Assembly: GCA_021199635.1 (NCBI GenBank)
Contig: JAJQHS010000017.1
Coordinates: 1 to 56,787 of the forward strand
Direction of reading: 5' to 3'
Origin: Bacillota bacterium
Lineage (GTDB): Bacteria; Bacillota; Clostridia; Oscillospirales; Oscillospiraceae
DNA: 56,787 nt
Below are positions 7,955 to 16,239 of the stretch, piece after piece; position 1 is the stretch's first letter; each line of letters starts with the position of its first letter. The translations under genes and the position numbers were made by a program. The notes under the pieces are model-generated. The model did no database searches. It was not told the origin of the DNA and saw nothing but the letters and a program-made list of their open reading frames with translations.

Positions 7955-10444
7955 ATGGATATTCGCATTGCCCTTGCGGGCAACCCGAACAGCGGCAAGA
8001 CCACGCTGTTCAACGCCCTGACCGGCTCCAACCAATTTGTGGGCAACTGGCCCGGCGTGACCGTCGAGAAGAAGGAGGGCAAGCTGAAAAAGCATGACGG
8101 TGTGACCATAACCGACCTGCCCGGCATCTACTCTCTGTCTCCCTACACGCTGGAGGAAGTGGTTGCGCGGAATTACCTGACCAACGAACGCCCGGACGCC
8201 ATACTGAACATTGTGGACGGCACCAACCTGGAGCGGAACCTGTACTTAACCACCCAGCTCACTGAGCTTGGGATCCCCGTGGTCGTAGCCATCAACATGA
8301 TGGATGTGGTGAAAAAGAATGGGGACAAAATCAACATCTCTGAGCTGTCCCGTCAACTGGGCTGCAAGATCGTGGAGATTTCCGCACTGAAGGGCACCGG
8401 CGTCATGGAGGCGGCGGAGGCCGCTATCGACGCGGCGAACAACGGGAAGACCGTCCCCCTGCACACCTTCTCCGGTGCGGTGGAGCACGCCCTGGCCCAC
8501 ATTGAGGAGGCTGCGGTTCACGGCATGCCGGAGGAGCAGCAGCGCTGGTACGCCATCAAGATCTTCGAGCGGGACGAAAAGGTGCTTTCTGCTCTGAACA
8601 TCCCGGACGCCACCATGGCGCATATTGAGCAGGACATCCAGGCGGCGGAAAAGGAGCTGGACGATGATGCCGAGTCCATCATCACCAACGAGCGGTATGT
8701 GTACATCGCCTCCATTCTGAAGGGCGTGTATAAGAAGAAGCAGTCCGGGATGACCACCTCCGATAAAATCGATAAAATCGTGACCAACCGATTCCTGGCG
8801 CTGCCGATATTTGCGGTGGTCATGTTCCTGGTGTACTATGTGTCGGTCACCACGGTGGGCACCTGGGCGACCGACTGGGCCAATGACGGCGTGTTCGGCG
8901 ATGGCTGGCACCTGTTCGCCATCGGCTCCAGCGCTTACAACGATGCTTCCGAGGAGTACGGCGCAGCCGTCACTGCCGCGGACGCGTTCCTGGGCCTGGA
9001 CACGGAGGATGAGGCCTTTGACGCGCAGGCGTACCTCGCCGAAATGGCCGCCTATGTGCCGGAGAGCAGCACTGTTTCCTACACTGTGGAGGATGAGGAA
9101 ACTCTGGCGGAAAGCGAAATCACTGTGTATTACGACACTGTTCCCGCCGGCGTGGACGAAGAGGCCACCAATTCCATGAGCTTCCTGGATGCGCTGGCCT
9201 ATTTCCAGGAGAACGGCTTTGATGAGCCGGATCCTGCCGACTACGGCGTATGGGTGCCTGGCATTCCCGTGCTGCTTGGAAACCTGCTGGAGTCCGTCAA
9301 CTGCGCCGAATGGCTCAGCGGACTGATCCTGGACGGCATTGTGGCAGGCGTGGGCGCGGTGCTGGGCTTTGTGCCCCAGATGCTGGTGCTGTTCATTTTC
9401 CTGGCGTTCCTGGAATCCTGCGGCTACATGGCGCGGATCGCCTTCGTGATGGACCGCATTTTCCGGCGCTTCGGCCTGTCCGGCAAATCCTTCATTCCCA
9501 TTCTGATCGGCACCGGATGCGGCGTACCCGGCATTATGGCCTCCAGGACCATTGAAAACCAACGGGACCGCCGGATGACCATCATGACCACCACCTTCAT
9601 CCCCTGCGGCGCGAAGCTGCCGTTTATCGGCATGGTGGCCGGCGCGATTTTTGGCGGCGCGGCTTGGGTTGCCCCGACGGCATATTTCCTTGGCATGGCG
9701 GCGATCATTGTTTCCGGCATTATTCTGAAGAAGACCAAGCTGTTTTCCGGCGACCCTGCGCCGTTTGTGATGGAGCTTCCTGCCTATCACTGGCCCACTG
9801 TTTCCAATGTCCTGCGCTCTATGTGGGAGCGCGGCTGGTCGTTCATTAAAAAGGCCGGAACGGTCATCCTTCTGTCCACCATCCTGGTTTGGTTCACCAC
9901 CTACTTCGGGTTCACAGACGAGGGCTTCCGGATGCTGAGTGAGGACGAGATCGACAAGAGCATTCTGGCCGTGATCGGCAATGCCCTGGCGTGGATCTTC
10001 ATCCCTCTGGGCTTTGGCAACTGGCAGGCCACCGTGGCCTCCATCACCGGCCTGGTGGCGAAGGAGAATATCGTCGGCACCCTGGGCATCCTGTACAGCT
10101 CCGGCGACGGCTCCGTCTACCAGAATATGGCGCAGGCCTTCACCAGCGCCAGCGGCATGTCCTTCCTGGTGTTCAACCTGCTGTGCGCACCCTGCTTTGC
10201 GGCCATGGGCGCCATCAAGCGGGAGATGAACAACGGCAAGTGGACGGCATTCGCCATTGGCTACGAGTGCGGCTTCGCGTATCTTGTGGCGCTGGTGTGC
10301 TATCAGTTCGGCTGCCTGTTTGCCGGAAACGGCAATGTGATCGGCGTGATCGTGGCGGCGGCGGTGCTGATCTTTGGAATTTATATGCTGGTCCGCAAGG
10401 ATAAATACAAGGATGGTCAGCGCCTGCGCACGGCTGCAAAGTGA
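7955..10444 (+). CDS. feoB: Ferrous iron transport protein B
   Basis: G-domain GNPNSGKTTLFNALTGSNQFVGNWPGVTVEKKEG, membrane GYMARIAFVMDR, GKSFIPILIGTGCGVPGIMASR. Confidence 0.96.
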   Translation: MDIRIALAGNPNSGKTTLFNALTGSNQFVGNWPGVTVEKKEGKLKKHDGVTITDLPGIYSLSPYTLEEVVARNYLTNERPDAILNIVDGTNLERNLYLTTQLTELGIPVVVAINMMDVVKKNGDKINISELSRQLGCKIVEISALKGTGVMEAAEAAIDAANNGKTVPLHTFSGAVEHALAHIEEAAVHGMPEEQQRWYAIKIFERDEKVLSALNIPDATMAHIEQDIQAAEKELDDDAESIITNERYVYIASILKGVYKKKQSGMTTSDKIDKIVTNRFLALPIFAVVMFLVYYVSVTTVGTWATDWANDGVFGDGWHLFAIGSSAYNDASEEYGAAVTAADAFLGLDTEDEAFDAQAYLAEMAAYVPESSTVSYTVEDEETLAESEITVYYDTVPAGVDEEATNSMSFLDALAYFQENGFDEPDPADYGVWVPGIPVLLGNLLESVNCAEWLSGLILDGIVAGVGAVLGFVPQMLVLFIFLAFLESCGYMARIAFVMDRIFRRFGLSGKSFIPILIGTGCGVPGIMASRTIENQRDRRMTIMTTTFIPCGAKLPFIGMVAGAIFGGAAWVAPTAYFLGMAAIIVSGIILKKTKLFSGDPAPFVMELPAYHWPTVSNVLRSMWERGWSFIKKAGTVILLSTILVWFTTYFGFTDEGFRMLSEDEIDKSILAVIGNALAWIFIPLGFGNWQATVASITGLVAKENIVGTLGILYSSGDGSVYQNMAQAFTSASGMSFLVFNLLCAPCFAAMGAIKREMNNGKWTAFAIGYECGFAYLVALVCYQFGCLFAGNGNVIGVIVAAAVLIFGIYMLVRKDKYKDGQRLRTAAK

Positions 10445-10454
10445 GGTGTGCAAC

Positions 10455-10637
10455 ATGATTGCGTGGCTCAGTGAGAATATCGGCACGATCGTTGTGCTTC
10501 TGGCCGTCGCCTGCATTGTGGGCGCAATCTTTGCTTCCATGGTCAGAGGCAGGAAGGCAGGGAAATCCTGCACCTGCGGCGGCTCCTGCGGGAGCTGCCC
10601 CATGGGTGGCTCCTGCCACAGCGGGAAGAACGCCTGA
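10455..10637 (+). CDS. FeoB-associated Cys-rich small membrane protein
   Basis: MIAWLSENIGTIVVLLAVACIVGAIFASMVRGRKAGKSCTCGGSCGSCPMGGSCHSGKNA. Confidence 0.85.
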   Translation: MIAWLSENIGTIVVLLAVACIVGAIFASMVRGRKAGKSCTCGGSCGSCPMGGSCHSGKNA

Positions 10638-10810
10638 CGATTTTACAGAATGGTTCCGGGATATTCAAAAATTCTTCACCTTTCGCCTGGCTGGTGTGGT
10701 ATACTGTACCCAGACAGGAAAAGAATGGGATGCGCCGATGCCATGGAGAATTTCGTGGATAAGCCGACGGAGCTTCCGTGACACATTCTTGGATAGACGC
10801 ATAACGGATT

Positions 10811-10843
10811 GCGGCAGCTCCATTTGGAGCTGCCGCCTCTTTT
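10811..10843 (+). terminator. Rho-independent terminator
   Basis: gcggcagctcca-tt-tggagctgccgc 12-bp stem followed by ctcttttt. Confidence 0.85.
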
Positions 10844-10858
10844 TGGCATTTTTCCATT

Positions 10859-11398
10859 TTAGTCGCAGACGTACATTCCGAAGAACGCCAGCAACCCGGG
10901 GCCGCAGTCGTATTCTATGTCGCATTTTTCCGTCAGCTTCCGCACAAAAATGCAGTAGGCGGACATGCAGGAATATTGGCTCTCCGGATGGGAGCAGGGC
11001 TTACCTTCGGTAATGGCGCAGGGGGAGCATAGGCCACAGCCACTGGCGCCGACCAGAAATCCACCGCAGCCCTCCGTCCGAAGCTGCTTGGCCAGACGCA
11101 GCCCGGCAGCATTGTGGGAGGTTTTGGCGTGCTTGATTGCCTTCTTGTCGTTATAGTCGCTGATTTCCCAGATGGTTTGCAGCACCAGCGCCCGCTTATG
11201 GGCCAGTATGCGCTGCTTCATCTCCTCCGGGGAGCCGCAGGCCGGCGGGCAGGCGTAGTTCACGGCGTATTGGCCGCAGATGTTTTCCTCACAATAGGGG
11301 CGGAAAGAGGGGTCAAACGGAATTTCCCCGGTGGATACCACCGCAGCGTTGGCAAAGCCCTCGGCTACGGCGCGCTGAACCAGTTCCTCATCTGTCAT
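10859..11398 (-). CDS. DUF2284 domain putative metal-binding protein
   Basis: Conserved cysteines: CEENICGQYAVNYACPPACGSPEEM, GASGCGLCSPCAITEGKPCSHPE. Confidence 0.8.
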   Translation of the reverse strand: MTDEELVQRAVAEGFANAAVVSTGEIPFDPSFRPYCEENICGQYAVNYACPPACGSPEEMKQRILAHKRALVLQTIWEISDYNDKKAIKHAKTSHNAAGLRLAKQLRTEGCGGFLVGASGCGLCSPCAITEGKPCSHPESQYSCMSAYCIFVRKLTEKCDIEYDCGPGLLAFFGMYVCD

Positions 11399-11412
11399 AG
11401 CGCATTTCTCCC

Positions 11413-12510
11413 TTATACGTTGAACAGGAAGTTGACGATGTCCCCATCCTTCATAACATATTCCTTGCCCTCGCTGCGGACCAGCCCTTTCGCCTTGGCA
11501 GCGGACATTGTGCCGCAGGCCTTCATATCCGTGAAGGCGATTACCTCCGCACGGATAAAGCCCCGCTCAAAATCCGTGTGGATTTTTCCGGCGGCCTGGG
11601 GCGCCTTGGTGCCTTGCTTAATGGTCCAGGCGCGGCATTCGTCCGCCCCGGCGGTGAGGAAAGAGATCAGACCCAGCAGGGAATAGCTGCTGCGGATCAG
11701 CTTGTCCAGGCCGGATTCCTGTACGCCCAGCTCTTCCATGAACATGGCGCGCTCCTCCGGGTCGTCCAGCTCGGCGATGTCCGCCTCCAGCTTGGCGCAG
11801 ATTGGGATCACCTGGCTGCCCTCAGCATCCGCCAGCTGCTTCACCGACTGGTAGTATCCGCTCTTCTCCGGTTCGTTGACCTGGGCCTCTGCCATGTTGG
11901 CAACGTAAATGGTTTTTTTCAGCGTGAGCAGGTCGGAGGCGGAAATCAGCGCCATGTCCTCCTCACCACAGTCAAAGGTGCGTGCCAGCTTACCCTGGTT
12001 CAGGTGTTCCAGCAGCGCGGAAAAGACCTCTGCCTCCCGCAGGAATTTCTTATCCCCGCCCTTGGCGGCTTTTTGGCACTTGTCAATGCGGCGCTCCACC
12101 ATCTCCATATCGGCCATGATCAGCTCCAGATTGATGATATCGATGTCCCGCAGGGGATCGGTGCTTCCCTCCACATGGGTGACATTGGCATCGTCAAAGC
12201 AGCGCACTACATGGACGATGGCATCGGTATTGCGGATGTTGGACAGGAATTTATTGCCCAGCCCCTCCCCCTTGGAGGCACCCTTCACCAGGCCGGCTAT
12301 GTCCACAAATTCAATGACGGCGGGCGTTGTTTTCTTCGGCTTGTGCAGCTCGGACAGCCATTGTAGCCGCTCATCCGGCACGCTGACCACGCCCACATTG
12401 GGGTCAATGGTGCAAAACGCGTAATTATCCGCCGGGACACCGGCGTTGGTGATGGCATTGAACAGAGTGGACTTGCCCACGTTGGGCAGCCCAACGATAC
12501 CTAATTTCAT
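11413..12510 (-). CDS. ychF: Redox-regulated ATPase / GTP-binding protein YchF
   Basis: MKLGIVGLPNVGKSTLFNAITNAG, FVDIAGLVKGASKGEGLGNKFL, C-terminal TGS-like domain. Confidence 0.96.
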   Translation of the reverse strand: MKLGIVGLPNVGKSTLFNAITNAGVPADNYAFCTIDPNVGVVSVPDERLQWLSELHKPKKTTPAVIEFVDIAGLVKGASKGEGLGNKFLSNIRNTDAIVHVVRCFDDANVTHVEGSTDPLRDIDIINLELIMADMEMVERRIDKCQKAAKGGDKKFLREAEVFSALLEHLNQGKLARTFDCGEEDMALISASDLLTLKKTIYVANMAEAQVNEPEKSGYYQSVKQLADAEGSQVIPICAKLEADIAELDDPEERAMFMEELGVQESGLDKLIRSSYSLLGLISFLTAGADECRAWTIKQGTKAPQAAGKIHTDFERGFIRAEVIAFTDMKACGTMSAAKAKGLVRSEGKEYVMKDGDIVNFLFNV

Positions 12511-12675
12511 ATAATTTTTGATCTCCTTAACAAACCAGAATCCGCGGAGCGCCGCTGCGCGTACCTACGGCCCCGCTATGCATAAATTTCCGCAATCATT
12601 GTAGCACAATGTGCATCAATTCTCAAGCGGAAATGTAATTTCTTTCCTGGTTACCGGGAAATTGCCATAATAAAG

Positions 12676-12709
12676 GTGGGCTGCAAAAAACTGCAGCCCA
12701 CCAAAAAAC
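12676..12709. terminator. Bidirectional-looking hairpin, best read as terminator of the minus-strand remnant
   Basis: ggtgggctgca-aaaaac-tgcagcccacc with A/T tracts on both sides. Confidence 0.7.
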
Positions 12710-12715
12710 TGGCGA

Positions 12716-12805
12716 TCACTCCACGGCAAAAGCGGAATCGATAAATCCCAGGGAGATCATGCTGTTGTAGGTATAGGAGATGATCCTGCCACTAGTAATG
12801 CCGAT
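12716..12805 (-). pseudogene. C-terminal remnant of an unidentified protein
   Basis: Minus-strand frame reads ...HIGITSGRIISYTYNSMISLGFIDSAFAVE* directly followed by the hairpin at 12676-12709; no upstream gene body. Confidence 0.45.
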
Positions 12806-13114
12806 GTGCAGACGCAGCATATCCTGCACATGCTCGCCGAACAGACGGAGCCGGCGTACCTGGCGCATCCGACGATCCGGGAGCTGGCAGTGAGCGAAAA
12901 GAGAAGCGACCGATCCCTGGTCGCGTGCCTTCGGGTCTACCTGCTCAATGGGCGGAGCATTTCAGCCACGGCCAGGGCCCTGGACTTGCACCGTAACACG
13001 GTGATATACAGGCTGCAAAGATTGCAGGATGTCCTCAACATATCGTTTGACAGTATGCCGGAGGAGACCGCGTTTTCCCTGATCCTCTCCTGCCAGAACG
13101 TGGGAAGCGTTTAG
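12806..13114 (+). pseudogene. C-terminal helix-turn-helix remnant of a PucR/CdaR-type regulator
   Basis: NGRSISATARALDLHRNTVIYRLQRLQDVLNIS matches the PucR C-terminal HTH; N-terminal domains missing. Confidence 0.65.
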
Positions 13115-13123
13115 CCGCGATCT

Positions 13124-13160
13124 ATGCAAAAAATATCTGCGGCTGGATACCAGCCGCAGA
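13124..13160 (-). terminator. Terminator of the leftward sugar operon
   Basis: tctgcggctgg-atac-cagccgcaga hairpin; T-rich tail on the minus strand. Confidence 0.75.
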
Positions 13161-13170
13161 AAATTTTCAT

Positions 13171-14406
13171 TCAAAGCGTGTACTGCTTCCTGGCGATGGC
13201 AACAGCAACGGAAAGGTCGGGCGTACAGTAGGGGATCAGCATGGATTGCAGGGCGTGGTAAATATCCGGCTTCCCCGGCCACACGGTGTCCATCAGCTGA
13301 TTGTTCTGGTCCAGCTGGTGGAACCAGTTGCCGCAGGTGTGATCCCGCACGGTGCTGTCCAGGTACACCAGGAAATCCCGGTACAGTCCGGCATACTGCT
13401 TCTTCCCGGTCACCCGGTAGAGGACCGCCGAAGAGTTGATGCCCTCGGCCAGCGTCCACTGCATCCGGTCATGTACCACGGGCTTGCCGTTCCAGTCCGT
13501 GGTGTATACGATTCCGGGCGCGCCGTCAGCGTTCCAACCGTCCCCTACTGCCCGGCAGAACAGGCTCTCCGCTGCGTCCACATAGGGCTTCCACTTCTCC
13601 GCCTGGCCGGGATAGGTGGACAGCGCCCACTGGGTGATCAGCCGCGCCCATTCGATGCCGTGGCCGGGCGTTGCGCCGTAGGGCTTGAAACGGTCGTCCG
13701 GCTGGTCATGGTTGCATTCCAGGTCCGGCTGCCAATCCTTGGTATAATGTTCCGGAATGCGCCAGCCGTTATCCTTCGCCCAGCCGATCACATGGTCGAT
13801 GATGCGGCCGGCGCGGGCACGATAGGTGCTGTCGCCGGTGACATCCGCCACAGCCAGGAAGGCTTCCACGGTGTGCATATTGGCGTTGATCCCCCGGTAG
13901 TCGTCCAGCTGGGTGAAGGTAGTGTCCCAGGTGTCCCGGGAAAGGCCCTCCTCCTCGCTCCAATAGCGCTGGTCAAACAGCTCCAGCGCCTCATGCAGCA
14001 GCTTCTCCGCCTGGGGATGCCCGGCCAGCGTAGCGGAGGCGGCTGCCAGGATGACAAAGGCGTGGGCGTAGCACAGCTTTCCGGGCAGGGGAGAGCCGTC
14101 CGGGTTCAGGCTGGTGTACCAGCCGCCGTTGGTAGTATCCCGCAGCTGACCCAGGATGCCTTTCAGCCCGGCGTCGATCAGCTCGTCGCTGCCCGGGAAG
14201 CCCAGGAATTTCCCAATGCAGTAGCTATGCACCATCCGGCAGGTTTCGTAATTATCCAGGGTCTTCTCGGGCCAGGGGGAACCATCGCCCTTCAGATAAT
14301 AGGCGCTGCCGCCGGGGGAGGGGAAATGCACGGCAAAGCGCAGCAGTTCCTCCGCCAGTTCGGATACAAATGCTTTGTTCTCAGGTGTGTCGATGGTATA
14401 CTTCAT
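13171..14406 (-). CDS. N-acylglucosamine 2-epimerase (AGE) family aldose-ketose isomerase, YihS-like
   Basis: DTWDTTFTQLDDYRGINANMHTVEAFLAVADVTGD, RFKPYGATPGHGIEWARL, DIYHALQSMLIPY resemble the YihS/AGE barrel. Confidence 0.82.
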   Translation of the reverse strand: MKYTIDTPENKAFVSELAEELLRFAVHFPSPGGSAYYLKGDGSPWPEKTLDNYETCRMVHSYCIGKFLGFPGSDELIDAGLKGILGQLRDTTNGGWYTSLNPDGSPLPGKLCYAHAFVILAAASATLAGHPQAEKLLHEALELFDQRYWSEEEGLSRDTWDTTFTQLDDYRGINANMHTVEAFLAVADVTGDSTYRARAGRIIDHVIGWAKDNGWRIPEHYTKDWQPDLECNHDQPDDRFKPYGATPGHGIEWARLITQWALSTYPGQAEKWKPYVDAAESLFCRAVGDGWNADGAPGIVYTTDWNGKPVVHDRMQWTLAEGINSSAVLYRVTGKKQYAGLYRDFLVYLDSTVRDHTCGNWFHQLDQNNQLMDTVWPGKPDIYHALQSMLIPYCTPDLSVAVAIARKQYTL

Positions 14407-14446
14407 GAATGTTTCCACTCCTCGAATAGAATTTTTCAATCGCAGA

Positions 14447-15322
14447 TTATTCGCCGATGGGATTGCGCAGGGTGCCCAGTTTTTCAATGGTGCAGGTCAC
14501 CTCGTCCCCGGGTTTCAGGAAGACCTGGGGATCTCTGCCCATGCACACGCCGGAGGGCGTGCCGGTGGCCAGGATCGTGCCGGACTGCAGGGTCAGCCCT
14601 TGGGAGAACTGGCTCAGCGCCTGGGCGATTCCGGTGCGCATATAGCGGGTATTGGAGTGCTGCCGCAGCTCGCCATTGACGCAGCAGGAAATGTCCAGCG
14701 CCACCGGCCAGCCGATTTCGTCGGCGGTGACGATGCATGGGCCGAATGCGGTGTGCTTATCCAGGCTCTTGCCCCGGTACCACTGCTTGTGAGCGGTCTG
14801 CAGGTTCCGGGCACTGAAATCGTTGAATACGGTGTAGCCAAAAATGGCGTCAGGGATGGCCTCCTCCGGGCAGTCCTTAATGGTTTTGCCCAGGATGACA
14901 GCCAGCTCCACCTCATAATCCAGGGAATCCACCAGCCCGGTATAGGCAGGAACGATCTCGTCCGGCCCGACGGCCTGGCTGACCCGCTTGGAGAAATAGA
15001 TGGGGATCTCCGGCTCATTGGCGGTGAAGGCCTCCTTGGAGAAGCGGGTTGCCTCCTCGGCGTGCTCATTATAATTGATGCCCAGGCACAGGATGTCCTG
15101 CTTGGGGCAGGGGATGGGCGCGAGGATCCGGTAATCCTCCAGGGGCGCGGCCTCCGGCGGCGTTTGCAACGCTGCAAACTGCTGGGGCTGGATGGTGTCG
15201 ATCAGCGCGTTCATGTCGGGGAAGGAAAAGCCGTAGTCAGAGATTGCGTACAGCGCGCCGTCCAGGGCGTGGGAAACTGCCAGGGTTGGCTTGCCGTGCA
15301 GGGATACGGTGTACAGGTACAT
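14447..15322 (-). CDS. Fumarylacetoacetate hydrolase (FAH) family protein
   Basis: LGINYNEHAEEA, DYEVELAVILGKTI, GYTVFNDFSARNLQ, GPCIVTADEIGWP. Confidence 0.9.
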   Translation of the reverse strand: MYLYTVSLHGKPTLAVSHALDGALYAISDYGFSFPDMNALIDTIQPQQFAALQTPPEAAPLEDYRILAPIPCPKQDILCLGINYNEHAEEATRFSKEAFTANEPEIPIYFSKRVSQAVGPDEIVPAYTGLVDSLDYEVELAVILGKTIKDCPEEAIPDAIFGYTVFNDFSARNLQTAHKQWYRGKSLDKHTAFGPCIVTADEIGWPVALDISCCVNGELRQHSNTRYMRTGIAQALSQFSQGLTLQSGTILATGTPSGVCMGRDPQVFLKPGDEVTCTIEKLGTLRNPIGE

Positions 15323-15335
15323 GTGGGTTGCCTCC

Positions 15336-16238
15336 TTAATCAAATTCCAGATGCTGCATCCGGTGCTGCTTCCGGTAGATCGAGGGGGATGTGCCGGTAT
15401 GCTTCCGGAATACCCGGTTAAACTGGGAGAAGCTGTTGAAGCCGCATGGCGCGGACACCTCGGTGATAGGCATTTGCGTATCCACCAGAAGCGCCTGCAC
15501 GTTCCGGACGCGGGTCATCTGGATATAATCCGTAACGGTAAAGCCGGTTACGGTTTTGAACTGATGGGACAGGTAGCTGCTGCTGATGCCGAAATGCTTC
15601 GACAGGGAATCCAGGGAGATATCCTCCGGGTAATGGGCGTGGATATAGCTGGCCACAGAATAAATTTTCTCCTCGATCGCGGACATCTGGGATTCGTTGG
15701 AGAATAGATTTTCGTCCTGCTTCAGGAAAATCAGGGTCAGGAACTCGATAAACTTCTGATGGATGATCAGATCCCTCAGCGGGTCCGTTTTCGGCGCGAG
15801 CAAATAGATTTCATTGAGCTTGCTGCAAAGCTTTTCCTGCATTTGGGCGTCGAATCGGAAAATCGGCACATCCCTGTGGTAAACATTCAGCAGCTGCTCG
15901 TATTCGTTGGACAGACCCGGTATGGTTTTGGGGATGTTGAACTGGATGATCAGCCGCTTGCAGGATTCCCCGGGGGGATATTTGGATTTGTGCAGCAAAT
16001 TCGGCGGGATGCACACCACGTCAAAGGTCTGGAGCTCGTAGGGAACGCCCGCAATGAATATGGTTGTCCTGGGGCACAGCGGCATGCAGATCTCATAGAA
16101 GGGGTGCAGGTGCTGGAACTGCATATTGATGTCCGCGCTGCGGGAGTCATAGTCAAAGAAGTAGTAGATCGGGTCGCCCTCGTCATTGACGTGGATGTAG
16201 TATTTGTCCTCATACAGTGCCAGGTTTTGGATCAACAT
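15336..16238 (-). CDS. AraC family transcriptional regulator (cupin plus HTH_18)
   Basis: HYPEDISLDSLSKHFGISSSYLSHQFKTVTGFTVTDYIQMTRV...CGFNSFSQFNRVFRKHTGTSPSIYRKQ. Confidence 0.92.
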   Translation of the reverse strand: MLIQNLALYEDKYYIHVNDEGDPIYYFFDYDSRSADINMQFQHLHPFYEICMPLCPRTTIFIAGVPYELQTFDVVCIPPNLLHKSKYPPGESCKRLIIQFNIPKTIPGLSNEYEQLLNVYHRDVPIFRFDAQMQEKLCSKLNEIYLLAPKTDPLRDLIIHQKFIEFLTLIFLKQDENLFSNESQMSAIEEKIYSVASYIHAHYPEDISLDSLSKHFGISSSYLSHQFKTVTGFTVTDYIQMTRVRNVQALLVDTQMPITEVSAPCGFNSFSQFNRVFRKHTGTSPSIYRKQHRMQHLEFD

Positions 16239-16239
16239 T

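Noticed and set aside
8246-10603. 785-aa minus-strand ORF opposite feoB
   Set aside because: Antisense to a clear FeoB. Low-complexity His/Gly/Gln/Arg-rich translation typical of GC-rich shadow ORFs.
13171-14406. Sulfoquinovose catabolism pathway
   Set aside because: Only the isomerase is YihS-like. No sulfoglycolytic kinase, aldolase, reductase or sulfoquinovosidase was recognised in the window.
13246-15421. Long plus-strand ORFs (477 and 348 aa) opposite the AGE and FAH genes
   Set aside because: Shadow ORFs of well-supported minus-strand genes.
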